Origin: Salmonella bongori NCTC 12419
GTDB lineage: Bacteria > Pseudomonadota > Gammaproteobacteria > Enterobacterales > Enterobacteriaceae
DNA length: 64,000 nucleotides
Assembly (NCBI RefSeq): GCF_000252995.1
Contig: NC_015761.1
Coordinates: 186,001 to 250,000, forward strand
Direction of reading: 5' to 3'
Position numbers and translations under genes: made by a program. The notes under the pieces were generated by a model. It searched no databases. It saw nothing but the letters and a program-made list of their open reading frames with translations, and was not told the origin of the DNA. This document shows positions 16,819 through 25,284 of this stretch, piece by piece. Positions within the stretch are counted from its first letter, which is position 1. Every line of letters begins with the position of its first letter.

Positions 16819-16865
16819 AGTGCACCTCGGTAGTGTCATACATTAATAAGATCAACTTACTCTAT

Positions 16866-16950
16866 GTCTTTCGCATTACGGCAGACGGGCGTAAGAGAAC
16901 AACGCGACCTGGGCTGTAAGCATCATTAACGCCGCAGCAATGCGAAAGAC
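16866..16950. repeat. 12-bp inverted repeat between pcnB and gluQ
   Basis: GTCTTTCGCATT at 16866-16877 is perfectly complementary to AATGCGAAAGAC at 16939-16950, with extra GC-rich pairing possible just inside. The arms enclose about 60 bp. It does not look like REP or ERIC. It could fold in the gluQ-pcnB leader RNA on the minus strand. Confidence 0.5.
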
Positions 16951-16979
16951 GATGAGTAAAAATAGCGGCTAATCATAGC

Positions 16980-17876
16980 TCAGCGAGACGCATTTGAGAA
17001 TGCCGGATTTACATTAGCCGATGCGGGCACGGCTGCAAGCCTCCAGTGAGTCACTGCATCGCGCAGCAGTGCCCCGGTAGATATTTCTTGCCATGGTACG
17101 ACGACCTGCTGGCCTAAAAAGCGTAATGCCTGGACAAGTACCGGGCGCGGGTCCCCTGCCGGAAGCGCAGGGGCATGATTTTGCTTGGAAAGCTTTGCGC
17201 CTTGTGCGTTAAGTGCCAGCGGGAGGTGAACGTAACCTGGCGCCCGCCAGCCAAACTGTTTATACAGTGAGAGTTGTCGTACTGTCGGTTCGATTAAATC
17301 CGCGCCGCGAACGATTTCCGTCACCCCCTGAAAATGGTCGTCGACTACAACGGCCAGATTATAGGCAAAAAGCCCGTCGCGACGGTGGATAATAAAATCT
17401 TCACAGGCCAGCTGTGGATCGGCCTGGATGTCGCCGCGCAATTCATCATGAAAGCGCATCACCGGGTGCTGCTGTTTAATTCTGACGGCGGCATTCTCCG
17501 GCCCGTGGCGTAATGTCCGACAATGGCCGTCGTAAATACCGCCCAGACGTTGAATACGCGATCGGGGACAGGTGCAGTAGTAGCTCAGTCCCTGCGCGTA
17601 AAGCCAGGCCAGCGCCTCGCGATAGGCCTCGTGACGCTGTGATTGCCATAAGACCTCGCCATCCCAGTGCAGGCCGTAATGTTCCAGCTGGCGCAGAATG
17701 GTTGCTGCGGCACCGGGAACTTCACGAGGGGGATCGATATCTTCTATGCGGACGCGCCAGACTCCGCCTTGCGCGCGGGCTTGCAGATAGCTTCCGAGGG
17801 CGGCTATCAACGAACCGAAATGCAGTTCGCCGGAAGGCGACGGCGCGAAGCGACCAATATAATGTGAGTCAGTCAT
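16980..17876 (-). CDS. gluQ: Glutamyl-Q tRNA(Asp) synthetase
   Basis: A 298-residue paralog of the glutamyl-tRNA synthetase catalytic domain that attaches glutamate to queuosine in tRNA(Asp). Class I motifs are GRFAPSPSGELHFGS (HIGH equivalent) and AKLSKQNHA (KMSKS equivalent). Zinc ligands YYCTCPRSR and YDGHC are present and the anticodon-binding domain is absent, as expected. It is downstream of dksA on the same strand, with a terminator between that probably allows partial readthrough, as reported for the E. coli dksA-gluQ pair. Confidence 0.96.
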   Translation of the reverse strand: MTDSHYIGRFAPSPSGELHFGSLIAALGSYLQARAQGGVWRVRIEDIDPPREVPGAAATILRQLEHYGLHWDGEVLWQSQRHEAYREALAWLYAQGLSYYCTCPRSRIQRLGGIYDGHCRTLRHGPENAAVRIKQQHPVMRFHDELRGDIQADPQLACEDFIIHRRDGLFAYNLAVVVDDHFQGVTEIVRGADLIEPTVRQLSLYKQFGWRAPGYVHLPLALNAQGAKLSKQNHAPALPAGDPRPVLVQALRFLGQQVVVPWQEISTGALLRDAVTHWRLAAVPASANVNPAFSNASR

Positions 17877-17895
17877 GCTGTGGGTAATAAAGAAT

Positions 17896-17917
17896 AAGGC
17901 GGGAAAACTCCCGCCTG
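17896..17917 (-). terminator. Intrinsic terminator after dksA
   Basis: On the minus strand GGCGGGA (17915-17909) and TCCCGCC (17904-17898) form a 7-bp GC stem with a 4-base loop, followed by TTATTCTTTATT. It sits between dksA and gluQ and would attenuate gluQ expression. Confidence 0.75.
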
Positions 17918-17944
17918 TCGTAAATAGGGTAGAAACGAACGGGA

Positions 17945-18400
17945 TTAACCCGCCATCTGTTTTTCGCGAATTTCAGCCAGCGTTTTGCAGTCGATGCACA
18001 GATCGGCTGTCGGACGCGCTTCCAGGCGGCGGATACCAATTTCTACTCCGCAGGACTCGCAGTAACCGAAGTCTTCATCTTCCACTTTCTTCAGCGTTTT
18101 CTCGATCTTCTTGATCAGTTTGCGCTCACGGTCACGGTTACGTAACTCCAGGCTAAACTCCTCTTCCTGCGCGGCACGGTCAACCGGATCGGGGAAGTTG
18201 GCGGCTTCGTCCTGCATGTGCGTCACAGTGCGATCGACTTCATCCCGGAGTTGATTACGCCATGCTTCAAGAATACGCTTGAAGTGCGATAGCTGGGCTT
18301 CGTTCATATACTCTTCGCCCGGTTTCTCCTGGTACGGCTCCACCCCAGCGATGGCGAGAATACTCAGGGACGATGTTTTACGGTTTTGCCCTTCTTGCAT
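17945..18400 (-). CDS. dksA: RNA polymerase-binding transcription factor DksA
   Basis: DksA binds the RNA polymerase secondary channel and with ppGpp mediates the stringent response. The 151-residue protein (start MQEGQNRKTSS, GAGAAG upstream) has the coiled coil with the tip residues DAANFPDP-like (MQDEAANFPDPVDRAAQEEEF) and the four-Cys zinc finger CESCG and CIDCK. An upstream in-frame ATG adds six residues and has no better ribosome site. Confidence 0.97.
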   Translation of the reverse strand: MQEGQNRKTSSLSILAIAGVEPYQEKPGEEYMNEAQLSHFKRILEAWRNQLRDEVDRTVTHMQDEAANFPDPVDRAAQEEEFSLELRNRDRERKLIKKIEKTLKKVEDEDFGYCESCGVEIGIRRLEARPTADLCIDCKTLAEIREKQMAG

Positions 18401-18576
18401 GTTGCTTCTCCTTAACACGCACTATCGATCCCCATGTTCGGGGGAAAATCAGGTCGCTATAAATAGCAGATGCTTTTCCGGATAGCAATTATCTAAACGT
18501 AACACTTGACAACCCTGTGAGGAAAAGCGTATTTACGCACGCGGCCAGAATACTTATTAATCAGGCTGTTATTCCA

Positions 18577-19281
18577 TTACAACGTTATGGGTACAGATTC
18601 GTTAAGCTCCATTTTTGTGGCTGAAAGTTTTGCTTTATAAGCTAAAACTTCCACCCCTTTACTTTCAGCCTCGCTCAATAGCTGCGCGTATTTTATATCG
18701 ATATGACGTGCGGGTGAAAAACGGGTAATGGCGGAGTGCAGCACCGCAAATAACATCACGGCGCGATGGCCTGCCGCCGCGACGCTCATCAATTCCCGAA
18801 GATGCTTTTGCCCTCGTTCGGTGATGGCATCGGGAAAATAGCCGTTCTCGTTTTCCGCTAACGTGACCGATTTCACTTCAATATAGCAGTCCGGGCGGAA
18901 ATCTGCCTGTAACATAAAATCGATACGGCTGCGCTCGGCGCCATATTTAACTTCACTTTTCAGAATATTGTACCCCGCCAGTTCTGGCAGGCGATTCTCT
19001 TGTATCGCTTCTTTTGTTAACCGGTTCGCCCACAGCGTATTCACACAAATAAATGCGCCGGATTGCGTTTCAGTCAATTCCCAGGTGTGCGGATATTTGC
19101 GTTTAGTATTTTCTGATGTCGAATACCAGACAGTATCGCCGGGCATGGCGCAACCGGTCATTGCGCCCGTATTAGGGCAGTGTAACGTGAGCGCAATACC
19201 GTCAGGCGTAATTACATCGGCTAAGAAACGTTTATAGCGCTGAATAAGTATCGCGCGTTGTAAAGGGGGGGAGAACAGCAT
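18577..19281 (-). CDS. sfsA: Sugar fermentation stimulation protein SfsA
   Basis: A 234-residue protein starting at ATG 19281 (MLFSPPLQRAILIQRYKRF) with AAGGAA upstream. The central motifs YGAERSRIDF and CYIEVKSVTL resemble a PD-(D/E)XK nuclease core with an N-terminal OB-like region. It was named for raising maltose metabolism when overexpressed; the molecular role is unsettled. It follows thpR by 16 bp, likely in one unit. A longer frame to 19599 overlaps thpR and is rejected. Confidence 0.95.
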   Translation of the reverse strand: MLFSPPLQRAILIQRYKRFLADVITPDGIALTLHCPNTGAMTGCAMPGDTVWYSTSENTKRKYPHTWELTETQSGAFICVNTLWANRLTKEAIQENRLPELAGYNILKSEVKYGAERSRIDFMLQADFRPDCYIEVKSVTLAENENGYFPDAITERGQKHLRELMSVAAAGHRAVMLFAVLHSAITRFSPARHIDIKYAQLLSEAESKGVEVLAYKAKLSATKMELNESVPITL

Positions 19282-19297
19282 TGAAATTCCTTTATGG

Positions 19298-19828
19298 TTA
19301 TTCGCCCAGTGTCCAGCGTTGGAGTTCGGCGTAGCGGGTGCGGCCTTGCCCGTATGAGGAAGCATAAAGCGCAAACGACGTGACTGGAAACGACCAGCAG
19401 AATCCGGGCGGCGGCATCGCCACCGCATGGCTGGCATCGCGCAGTAGCGTAATATGCGGGTGAAACGGCAGTGGGCTTTGGTAACAGCCGCTACGGGCAG
19501 CCTGCGCGCGAAGCATATTGGCCAACTGCAACAATCCTCGCGGCGACTGGCGCATTCCCAGCCACACGACCCGTGAGCGCAACCACTGGCCTGCGTCATT
19601 CAGATGCAGTGTAAAGCCGGGCTGACGAATGCGTCCGGCCAACTGGGCGAGCGCACGCTGTTTATCGTCACTGACATCGCCTAAAAAGGCCAGTGTCAGG
19701 TGCAGGTTCGCCGCCGCGACAGGGCGTCCGGCTTCCGACGCAAAATGGGTGGCGCGCCAGGCGATAATTTGTTCGCGTGTCTCGCAGGGTAAGTCAATGG
19801 CAAAGAACAGCCTTTTGGGCTCAGACAT
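19298..19828 (-). CDS. thpR: RNA 2',3'-cyclic phosphodiesterase (LigT family)
   Basis: A 176-residue 2H phosphoesterase. The two signature tetrads HLTL (LHLTLAFLG) and HITL (HPHITLLRD) are present and correctly spaced. The family hydrolyses 2',3'-cyclic phosphate RNA ends and can join tRNA halves in vitro, the origin of the name LigT. It is transcribed away from hrpB with about 70 bp between the starts, and is followed by sfsA. Confidence 0.95.
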   Translation of the reverse strand: MSEPKRLFFAIDLPCETREQIIAWRATHFASEAGRPVAAANLHLTLAFLGDVSDDKQRALAQLAGRIRQPGFTLHLNDAGQWLRSRVVWLGMRQSPRGLLQLANMLRAQAARSGCYQSPLPFHPHITLLRDASHAVAMPPPGFCWSFPVTSFALYASSYGQGRTRYAELQRWTLGE

Positions 19829-19900
19829 AGGGATACTCGGTTATGGATTAACACGATGCTACAATGCAGCGCAGAGAAAGTTAACCCCGTGGAGCCGTTT

Positions 19901-22330
19901 GTGACGTCCTTGCCCGTTGCCGCCGTATTGCCTGAATTGTTGACAGCCCTAAAAACCGCGCCGCAGGTCTTGTTGTCCGCGCCTACCGGGGCGGGGAAAT
20001 CTACCTGGCTGCCGTTGCAACTCCTGCAACAAAGCCCGGTTGCTGGAAAAATTCTCCTGCTGGAACCGCGTCGTCTGGCGGCGCGTAATGTCGCGCAGCG
20101 TCTGGCAGAAGGGTTGAATGAAAAACCTGGCGAAACGGTAGGCTATCGGATGCGCGCGCAAAGCTGCGTGGGGCCGCGTACCCGGCTGGAAGTGGTGACC
20201 GAAGGCGTGTTGACCAGAATGATTCAGCGCGATCCCGAACTCAGCGGCGTAGGACTGGTGATACTGGATGAGTTTCATGAGCGCAGTCTCCAGGCGGATT
20301 TAGCATTGGCGTTGCTGCTGGACATTCAGCAAGGGCTTCGTGATGATCTCAAACTGCTAATCATGTCTGCAACGCTGGATAACGACAGGCTTTGTCAGCG
20401 ACTGCCCGATGCGCCGGTAATCCTTTCGGAGGGGCGTGCGTTTCCGGTTGAGCGGCGTTATCAGCCGCTCGCGGCGCATTTGCGTTTTGAAGACGCCGTC
20501 GCGATGGCGACGGCGGAACTGTTGCGTAATGAAAGCGGTTCGTTACTGCTCTTTTTACCTGGTACAGGCGAAATTCAGCGCGTTCAGGAACATCTGGCAT
20601 CGCGGGTAGGAAATGATGTCCTGCTTTGTCCGCTGTATGGCGCATTGTCCCTGGAGGCGCAGCGCAAAGCGATTCTTCCCGCCCCAGTGGGGATGCGTAA
20701 AGTCGTGCTGGCAACTAACATTGCCGAAACCAGTTTGACGATTGAAGGTATTCGCCTGGTGGTCGACAGCGCTCAGGAGCGCGTGGCGCGATTCGATGCG
20801 CGAACGGGACTGACGCGCCTGATTACGCAACGCATAAGCCTGGCCTCAATGACGCAGCGTGCGGGACGTGCAGGACGACTGGCGCCGGGCATCTGTTTGC
20901 ATCTGCTGGCAAAAGAGCAGGCAGAGCGGGCGGCGGCGCAAAGCGAACCGGAAATCTTACACAGCGATCTCTCTGGTTTGTTGATGGAAATATTGCAGTG
21001 GGGATGCTCCGACCCGGCGTCACTGTTCTGGCTGGATACACCGCCGGAAGTAAATATTCAGGCCGCCCGTCGTTTATTAGTGATGTTAGGCGCGCTGGAC
21101 GGCGAACAATTAAACGCACGTGGCCGGAAAATGGCGACAGCAGGCAACGATCCGCGCCTGGCGGCGATGTTAGTCAACGCCGACGAGGGCGATAGCGCCG
21201 CTACCGCCGCTATGCTCGCAGCACTTCTTGAAGAACCGCCGAGAGGTGTCGGTACGGATTTAAGCGTCGCATTTTCACGCAGGCAACCAGGCTGGCAGCA
21301 GCGCAGTCAGCAGCTTTTAAAACGGTTGAATATTCGCAGTGGCGAACCGGATAGCGCGCTTATCGCGCCGCTGCTGGCCAGAGCATTCAGCGATCGAATT
21401 GCGCGGCGTCGCGGTCAGGAAGGACGCTATCAATTAGCCAATGGCATGGGGGCGAGGCTGGATGCGGATGATGCGCTGGGACGCCATGAATGGTTGATTG
21501 CGCCGCTGTTGCTGCAAGGTAGCGCCTCGCCGGACGCCCGAATATTGTTAGCGCAGCCGCTGGATATGGCTTCGCTGGTTCAGGCGTGTCCTGATTTACT
21601 ACAGCAATCCGATACGATTGAATGGGACGAGGCGCTGGGAACGTTGAAAGCGTGGCGCAGAATGCGTATCGGTCAACTGACGGTAAATGTGCAGCCGCTG
21701 GCGAAGCCATCGGAAGAGGAACTTCATCAGGCGATGCTGAACGGCATTCGGGATAAAGGCCTGGCGGTACTCGACTGGACGCCGGAGGCGGAACAGTTCC
21801 GTCTGCGTCTGCACTGTGCGGCGAAATGGCTGCCGGAATACGACTGGCCCGCGGTGGATGAGGCATCGCTGTTGGCGACGCTGGAACGTTGGCTGCTGCC
21901 GCACATGTCAGGCGTACAGTCGTTACGAGGGCTAAAATCTCTGAACGTTAATCAGGCGTTACGGGGACTGCTTGACTATCCCATGCTGCAACGTCTGGAT
22001 AGTGAACTGCCTGGGCATTACACTGTGCCGACGGGAAGCCGAATAACGATTCGTTATCATGAAGATAACCCGCCCGTGCTGGCGGTCAGAATGCAGGAAA
22101 TGTTCGGCGAGGCGAGTACGCCGACGCTTGCGCAGGGGCGAGTGCCGCTGGTGCTGGAACTGCTTTCGCCGGCGCAGCGGCCGCTACAAATTACGCGCGA
22201 TTTAAGCGCTTTCTGGCGGGGGGCGTATCGCGAAGTGCAAAAAGAGATGAAGGGCCGTTACCCCAAACATGTCTGGCCGGACGATCCGGCGAATACGGCC
22301 CCAACGCGGCGCACGAAAAAATACTCGTGA
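19901..22330 (+). CDS. hrpB: ATP-dependent RNA helicase HrpB (DEAH family)
   Basis: An 809-residue DExH helicase if started at GTG 19901 (MTSLPVAAVLPELL), with GGAG upstream. An ATG at 19856 would add 15 residues and cannot be excluded. Walker A APTGAGKST, DEFHERS, SATLD, NIAETSLTIEG and QRAGRAGR are intact. A helicase-associated domain and the HrpB C-terminal domain (AYREVQKEMKGRYPKHVWPDDP) follow. The precise RNA target is not known. Confidence 0.94.
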   Translation: MTSLPVAAVLPELLTALKTAPQVLLSAPTGAGKSTWLPLQLLQQSPVAGKILLLEPRRLAARNVAQRLAEGLNEKPGETVGYRMRAQSCVGPRTRLEVVTEGVLTRMIQRDPELSGVGLVILDEFHERSLQADLALALLLDIQQGLRDDLKLLIMSATLDNDRLCQRLPDAPVILSEGRAFPVERRYQPLAAHLRFEDAVAMATAELLRNESGSLLLFLPGTGEIQRVQEHLASRVGNDVLLCPLYGALSLEAQRKAILPAPVGMRKVVLATNIAETSLTIEGIRLVVDSAQERVARFDARTGLTRLITQRISLASMTQRAGRAGRLAPGICLHLLAKEQAERAAAQSEPEILHSDLSGLLMEILQWGCSDPASLFWLDTPPEVNIQAARRLLVMLGALDGEQLNARGRKMATAGNDPRLAAMLVNADEGDSAATAAMLAALLEEPPRGVGTDLSVAFSRRQPGWQQRSQQLLKRLNIRSGEPDSALIAPLLARAFSDRIARRRGQEGRYQLANGMGARLDADDALGRHEWLIAPLLLQGSASPDARILLAQPLDMASLVQACPDLLQQSDTIEWDEALGTLKAWRRMRIGQLTVNVQPLAKPSEEELHQAMLNGIRDKGLAVLDWTPEAEQFRLRLHCAAKWLPEYDWPAVDEASLLATLERWLLPHMSGVQSLRGLKSLNVNQALRGLLDYPMLQRLDSELPGHYTVPTGSRITIRYHEDNPPVLAVRMQEMFGEASTPTLAQGRVPLVLELLSPAQRPLQITRDLSAFWRGAYREVQKEMKGRYPKHVWPDDPANTAPTRRTKKYS

Positions 22331-22347
22331 GGCGTTATACGTTTCCT

Positions 22348-22388
22348 CTAGGCCGGATAAGGCATAGCTGCCCTCCGGCAAGAGGATA
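22348..22388. repeat. REP element between hrpB and mrcB
   Basis: A single REP-like palindrome (AGGCCGGATAAGGC with CCCTCCGGCAAGAGG) lies 20 bp after the hrpB stop. The loop is short and degenerate compared with the BIMEs elsewhere in the window. Confidence 0.65.
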
Positions 22389-22469
22389 AATTGAGAGATT
22401 TCTTCTTCTGTCGCCTGGCGGAAGAATAGAGAATCAGGCCTTTGCGCCTGTACGTTGCGGAGAAAAAGC

Positions 22470-24992
22470 ATGGCGGGGAATGACCGCGAGCCGATTGGAC
22501 GTAAAGGGAAACCGTCGCGTCCTGTGAAACAAAAAGTGAGCCGTCGTCGGCAGTATGACGACGATTATGATGACGACTATGAGGATGAAAAACCGATGCC
22601 GCGTAAAGGTAAGGGCAAAGGGCGTAAGCCTCGTGGCAAGCGCGGCTGGCTATGGCTATTGCTAAAACTGTTTATCGTTTTTGTGGTGTTGTTCGCCATT
22701 TACGGTGTTTATCTGGATCAAAAAATCCGCAGCCGTATTGATGGCAAGGTCTGGCAGCTTCCCGCGGCGGTATATGGCCGGATGGTGAACCTTGAGCCGG
22801 ACATGCCTATCAGCAAAAACGAGATGGTGAAATTGCTGGAAGCGACGCAGTATCGTCTGGTAACGAAGATGACGCGTCCCGGCGAATTTACCGTGCAGGC
22901 CAACAGCATTGAGATGATCCGCCGACCATTTGACTTCCCGGACAGCAAAGAAGGACAGGTGCGCGCACGGCTGACGTTCGATGACGGTCGACTGGAAACC
23001 ATCGTCAATCTGGATAATAACCGACAGTTTGGCTTCTTCCGCCTCGATCCGCGACTCATCACTATGCTTTCTTCGCCAAACGGCGAGCAGCGTCTGTTTG
23101 TACCGCGTAGCGGCTTCCCGGATCTGCTGGTTGATACCCTGCTGGCAACCGAAGACCGCCATTTTTATGAGCATGACGGGATCAGCCTGTACTCGATTGG
23201 CCGTGCTGTGTTAGCGAACCTGACCGCGGGGCGTACGGTACAGGGGGCCAGTACCCTGACGCAGCAGTTGGTGAAAAACCTGTTCCTTTCCAGCGAGCGT
23301 TCATACTGGCGCAAGGCGAATGAAGCCTACATGGCGCTGATTATGGATGCCCGCTACAGTAAAGACCGTATTCTTGAACTGTATATGAACGAGGTCTATC
23401 TCGGACAGAGCGGCGATAACGAGATTCGTGGTTTCCCGCTGGCGAGCCTGTATTACTTTGGTCGTCCGGTAGAGGAACTGAGCCTCGATCAGCAGGCGTT
23501 ACTGGTGGGGATGGTAAAAGGAGCGTCGATTTATAACCCGTGGCGCAATCCGAAACTGGCGCTGGAGCGTCGTAACCTGGTGTTACGCCTGTTACAGCAG
23601 CAGAAAATCATCGATCAGGAACTCTATGACATGCTGAGCGCGCGTCCGCTTGGCGTACAGCCGCGCGGCGGCGTTATTTCACCGCAGCCAGCGTTTATGC
23701 AGATGGTTCGTCAGGAACTGCAGGCGAAGCTGGGGGATAAAATTAAAGATCTTTCCGGCGTGAAGATCTTCACCACCTTTGATTCCGTGGCGCAGGATGC
23801 CGCAGAGAAAGCCGTTGTCGAAGGCATTCCGGCGTTGAAGAAGCAGCGTAAATTGAGCGATCTGGAAACCGCGATGGTAGTAGTGGATCGCTTTAGCGGC
23901 GAGGTGCGCGCAATGGTCGGCGGGGCGGAGCCGCAGTATGCCGGCTATAACCGTGCCATGCAGGCGCGCCGTTCCATCGGGTCGCTGGCGAAACCGGCGA
24001 CCTATCTGACGGCGTTAAGTCAGCCGAACTTATACCGTCTGAACACCTGGATTGCCGATGCGCCGATTTCTCTGCGCCAGCCGAATGGTCAGGTCTGGTC
24101 GCCGCAGAACGACGATCGTCGCTACAGCGAAAGCGGGAAAGTGATGCTGGTGGATGCGTTAACTCGCTCAATGAACGTACCGACGGTCAATCTGGGGATG
24201 GCGTTAGGTTTACCGGCGGTAACCGATACCTGGACGAAGCTCGGCGTGCCGAAAGATCAGCTCAATCCGGTTCCGGCGATGCTGTTAGGGGCGCTGAACC
24301 TGACGCCGATCGAAGTGGCGCAAGCGTTCCAGACTATCGCCAGCGGCGGAAATCGCGCGCCGTTATCAGCGCTGCGTTCGGTTATTGCGGAAGATGGTAA
24401 AGTGCTGTACCAAAGTTATCCGCAAGCTGAACGCGCCGTACCGGCACAGGCGGCTTATCTGACCCTCTGGACGATGCAGCAGGTCGTCCAGCGTGGGACA
24501 GGGCGTCAGCTTGGTGCGAAGTATCCGGGTCTGCATCTGGCGGGTAAAACCGGGACGACAAACAACAATGTCGATACCTGGTTTGCCGGTATCGATGGCA
24601 GCCAGGTGACCATCACCTGGGTAGGCCGTGATAACAACCAGCCGACGAAGCTGTACGGCGCCAGCGGCGCGATGGCGATTTACCAGCGCTATCTGGCAAA
24701 TCAGACGCCGACGCCTTTAGTGCTGACGCCGCCGGAAGATGTGGTGGATATGGGCGTGGACTACGACGGTAATTTTGTCTGCAGCGGCGGAACGCGAACT
24801 CTGCCGGTCTGGACGGACGATCCAAATACGCTGTGCCAGCAGGGCGAGATGATGCAGCAACAGCAGCCATCAGGTAATCCGTTTGATCAGTCATCTCAAC
24901 CGCAGCAGCAGCCTGCGCAGCAACAGCCGCCAAAAGAAGAGAAAAGCGACGGCGTTGCCGGCTGGATTAAGGAGATGTTTGGCGGCAATTAA
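22470..24992 (+). CDS. mrcB: Penicillin-binding protein 1B
   Basis: PBP1B is a bifunctional peptidoglycan glycosyltransferase and transpeptidase of the inner membrane. Start ATG 22470 (MAGNDREPIGRK) gives 840 residues and has CGGAG upstream. After an acidic, Asp/Tyr-rich cytoplasmic tail comes one membrane segment (WLWLLLKLFIVFVVLFAIYG), the UB2H domain that binds LpoB, the GT51 domain with Glu228 in LATEDRHFYEH, and the transpeptidase with Ser505 in SIGSLAK, SMN and KTGTT. The Gln-rich C-terminal tail is typical. Residue numbers are five lower than in E. coli because of the shorter acidic tail. Confidence 0.97.
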   Translation: MAGNDREPIGRKGKPSRPVKQKVSRRRQYDDDYDDDYEDEKPMPRKGKGKGRKPRGKRGWLWLLLKLFIVFVVLFAIYGVYLDQKIRSRIDGKVWQLPAAVYGRMVNLEPDMPISKNEMVKLLEATQYRLVTKMTRPGEFTVQANSIEMIRRPFDFPDSKEGQVRARLTFDDGRLETIVNLDNNRQFGFFRLDPRLITMLSSPNGEQRLFVPRSGFPDLLVDTLLATEDRHFYEHDGISLYSIGRAVLANLTAGRTVQGASTLTQQLVKNLFLSSERSYWRKANEAYMALIMDARYSKDRILELYMNEVYLGQSGDNEIRGFPLASLYYFGRPVEELSLDQQALLVGMVKGASIYNPWRNPKLALERRNLVLRLLQQQKIIDQELYDMLSARPLGVQPRGGVISPQPAFMQMVRQELQAKLGDKIKDLSGVKIFTTFDSVAQDAAEKAVVEGIPALKKQRKLSDLETAMVVVDRFSGEVRAMVGGAEPQYAGYNRAMQARRSIGSLAKPATYLTALSQPNLYRLNTWIADAPISLRQPNGQVWSPQNDDRRYSESGKVMLVDALTRSMNVPTVNLGMALGLPAVTDTWTKLGVPKDQLNPVPAMLLGALNLTPIEVAQAFQTIASGGNRAPLSALRSVIAEDGKVLYQSYPQAERAVPAQAAYLTLWTMQQVVQRGTGRQLGAKYPGLHLAGKTGTTNNNVDTWFAGIDGSQVTITWVGRDNNQPTKLYGASGAMAIYQRYLANQTPTPLVLTPPEDVVDMGVDYDGNFVCSGGTRTLPVWTDDPNTLCQQGEMMQQQQPSGNPFDQSSQPQQQPAQQQPPKEEKSDGVAGWIKEMFGGN

Positions 24993-25006
24993 TCGCTATA
25001 ATAGTG

Positions 25007-25102
25007 CCGGGTGGCTAACGCTTACCCGGCCTACACCGTTACGACCCCATTACGCGCGACGCAGGCCGGATAAGACGCTTACGTCGCCATCCGGCAAATC
25101 CC
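25007..25102. repeat. BIME between mrcB and fhuA
   Basis: Two REP units in opposite orientation: GGCTAACGCTTACCCGGCC near 25012-25030 and CAGGCCGGATAAGACGC near 25063, ending GTCGCCATCCGGC about 25100. A short spacer separates them. Typical enterobacterial repetitive DNA at an operon boundary. Confidence 0.8.
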
Positions 25103-25230
25103 CTATAAATAACATTTCAGTCTAATTTATTAACCCTTTCTTTTCATCTGGTTATTTATTAACCCCTTAGTTTTCGTAGGGGCGCGTATCGCTTGCCATT
25201 GCGGCGATATTTCGCCTATTATGCTGCGGT

Positions 25231-25258
25231 TATAATAATAATTCTCGTTTACGTTATC
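25231..25258 (+). promoter_or_regulatory. Fur-box-like operator before fhuA
   Basis: The sequence ATAATAATAATTCTCGTTTA followed by ACGTTATC resembles the Fur consensus (repeats of GATAAT in alternating orientation). It lies 27-54 bp upstream of the fhuA start. Iron repression of fhuACDB by Fur is established in E. coli, and this site fits that. A match count against a weight matrix was not possible. Confidence 0.7.
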
Positions 25259-25284
25259 ATTCACTTTTCATCAGAGATATACCA

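Noticed and set aside
18577..19599. Extended 340-residue version of SfsA
   Set aside because: The extension runs antiparallel-free through thpR in another frame; the 234-residue start at 19281 matches the family and has a ribosome site.
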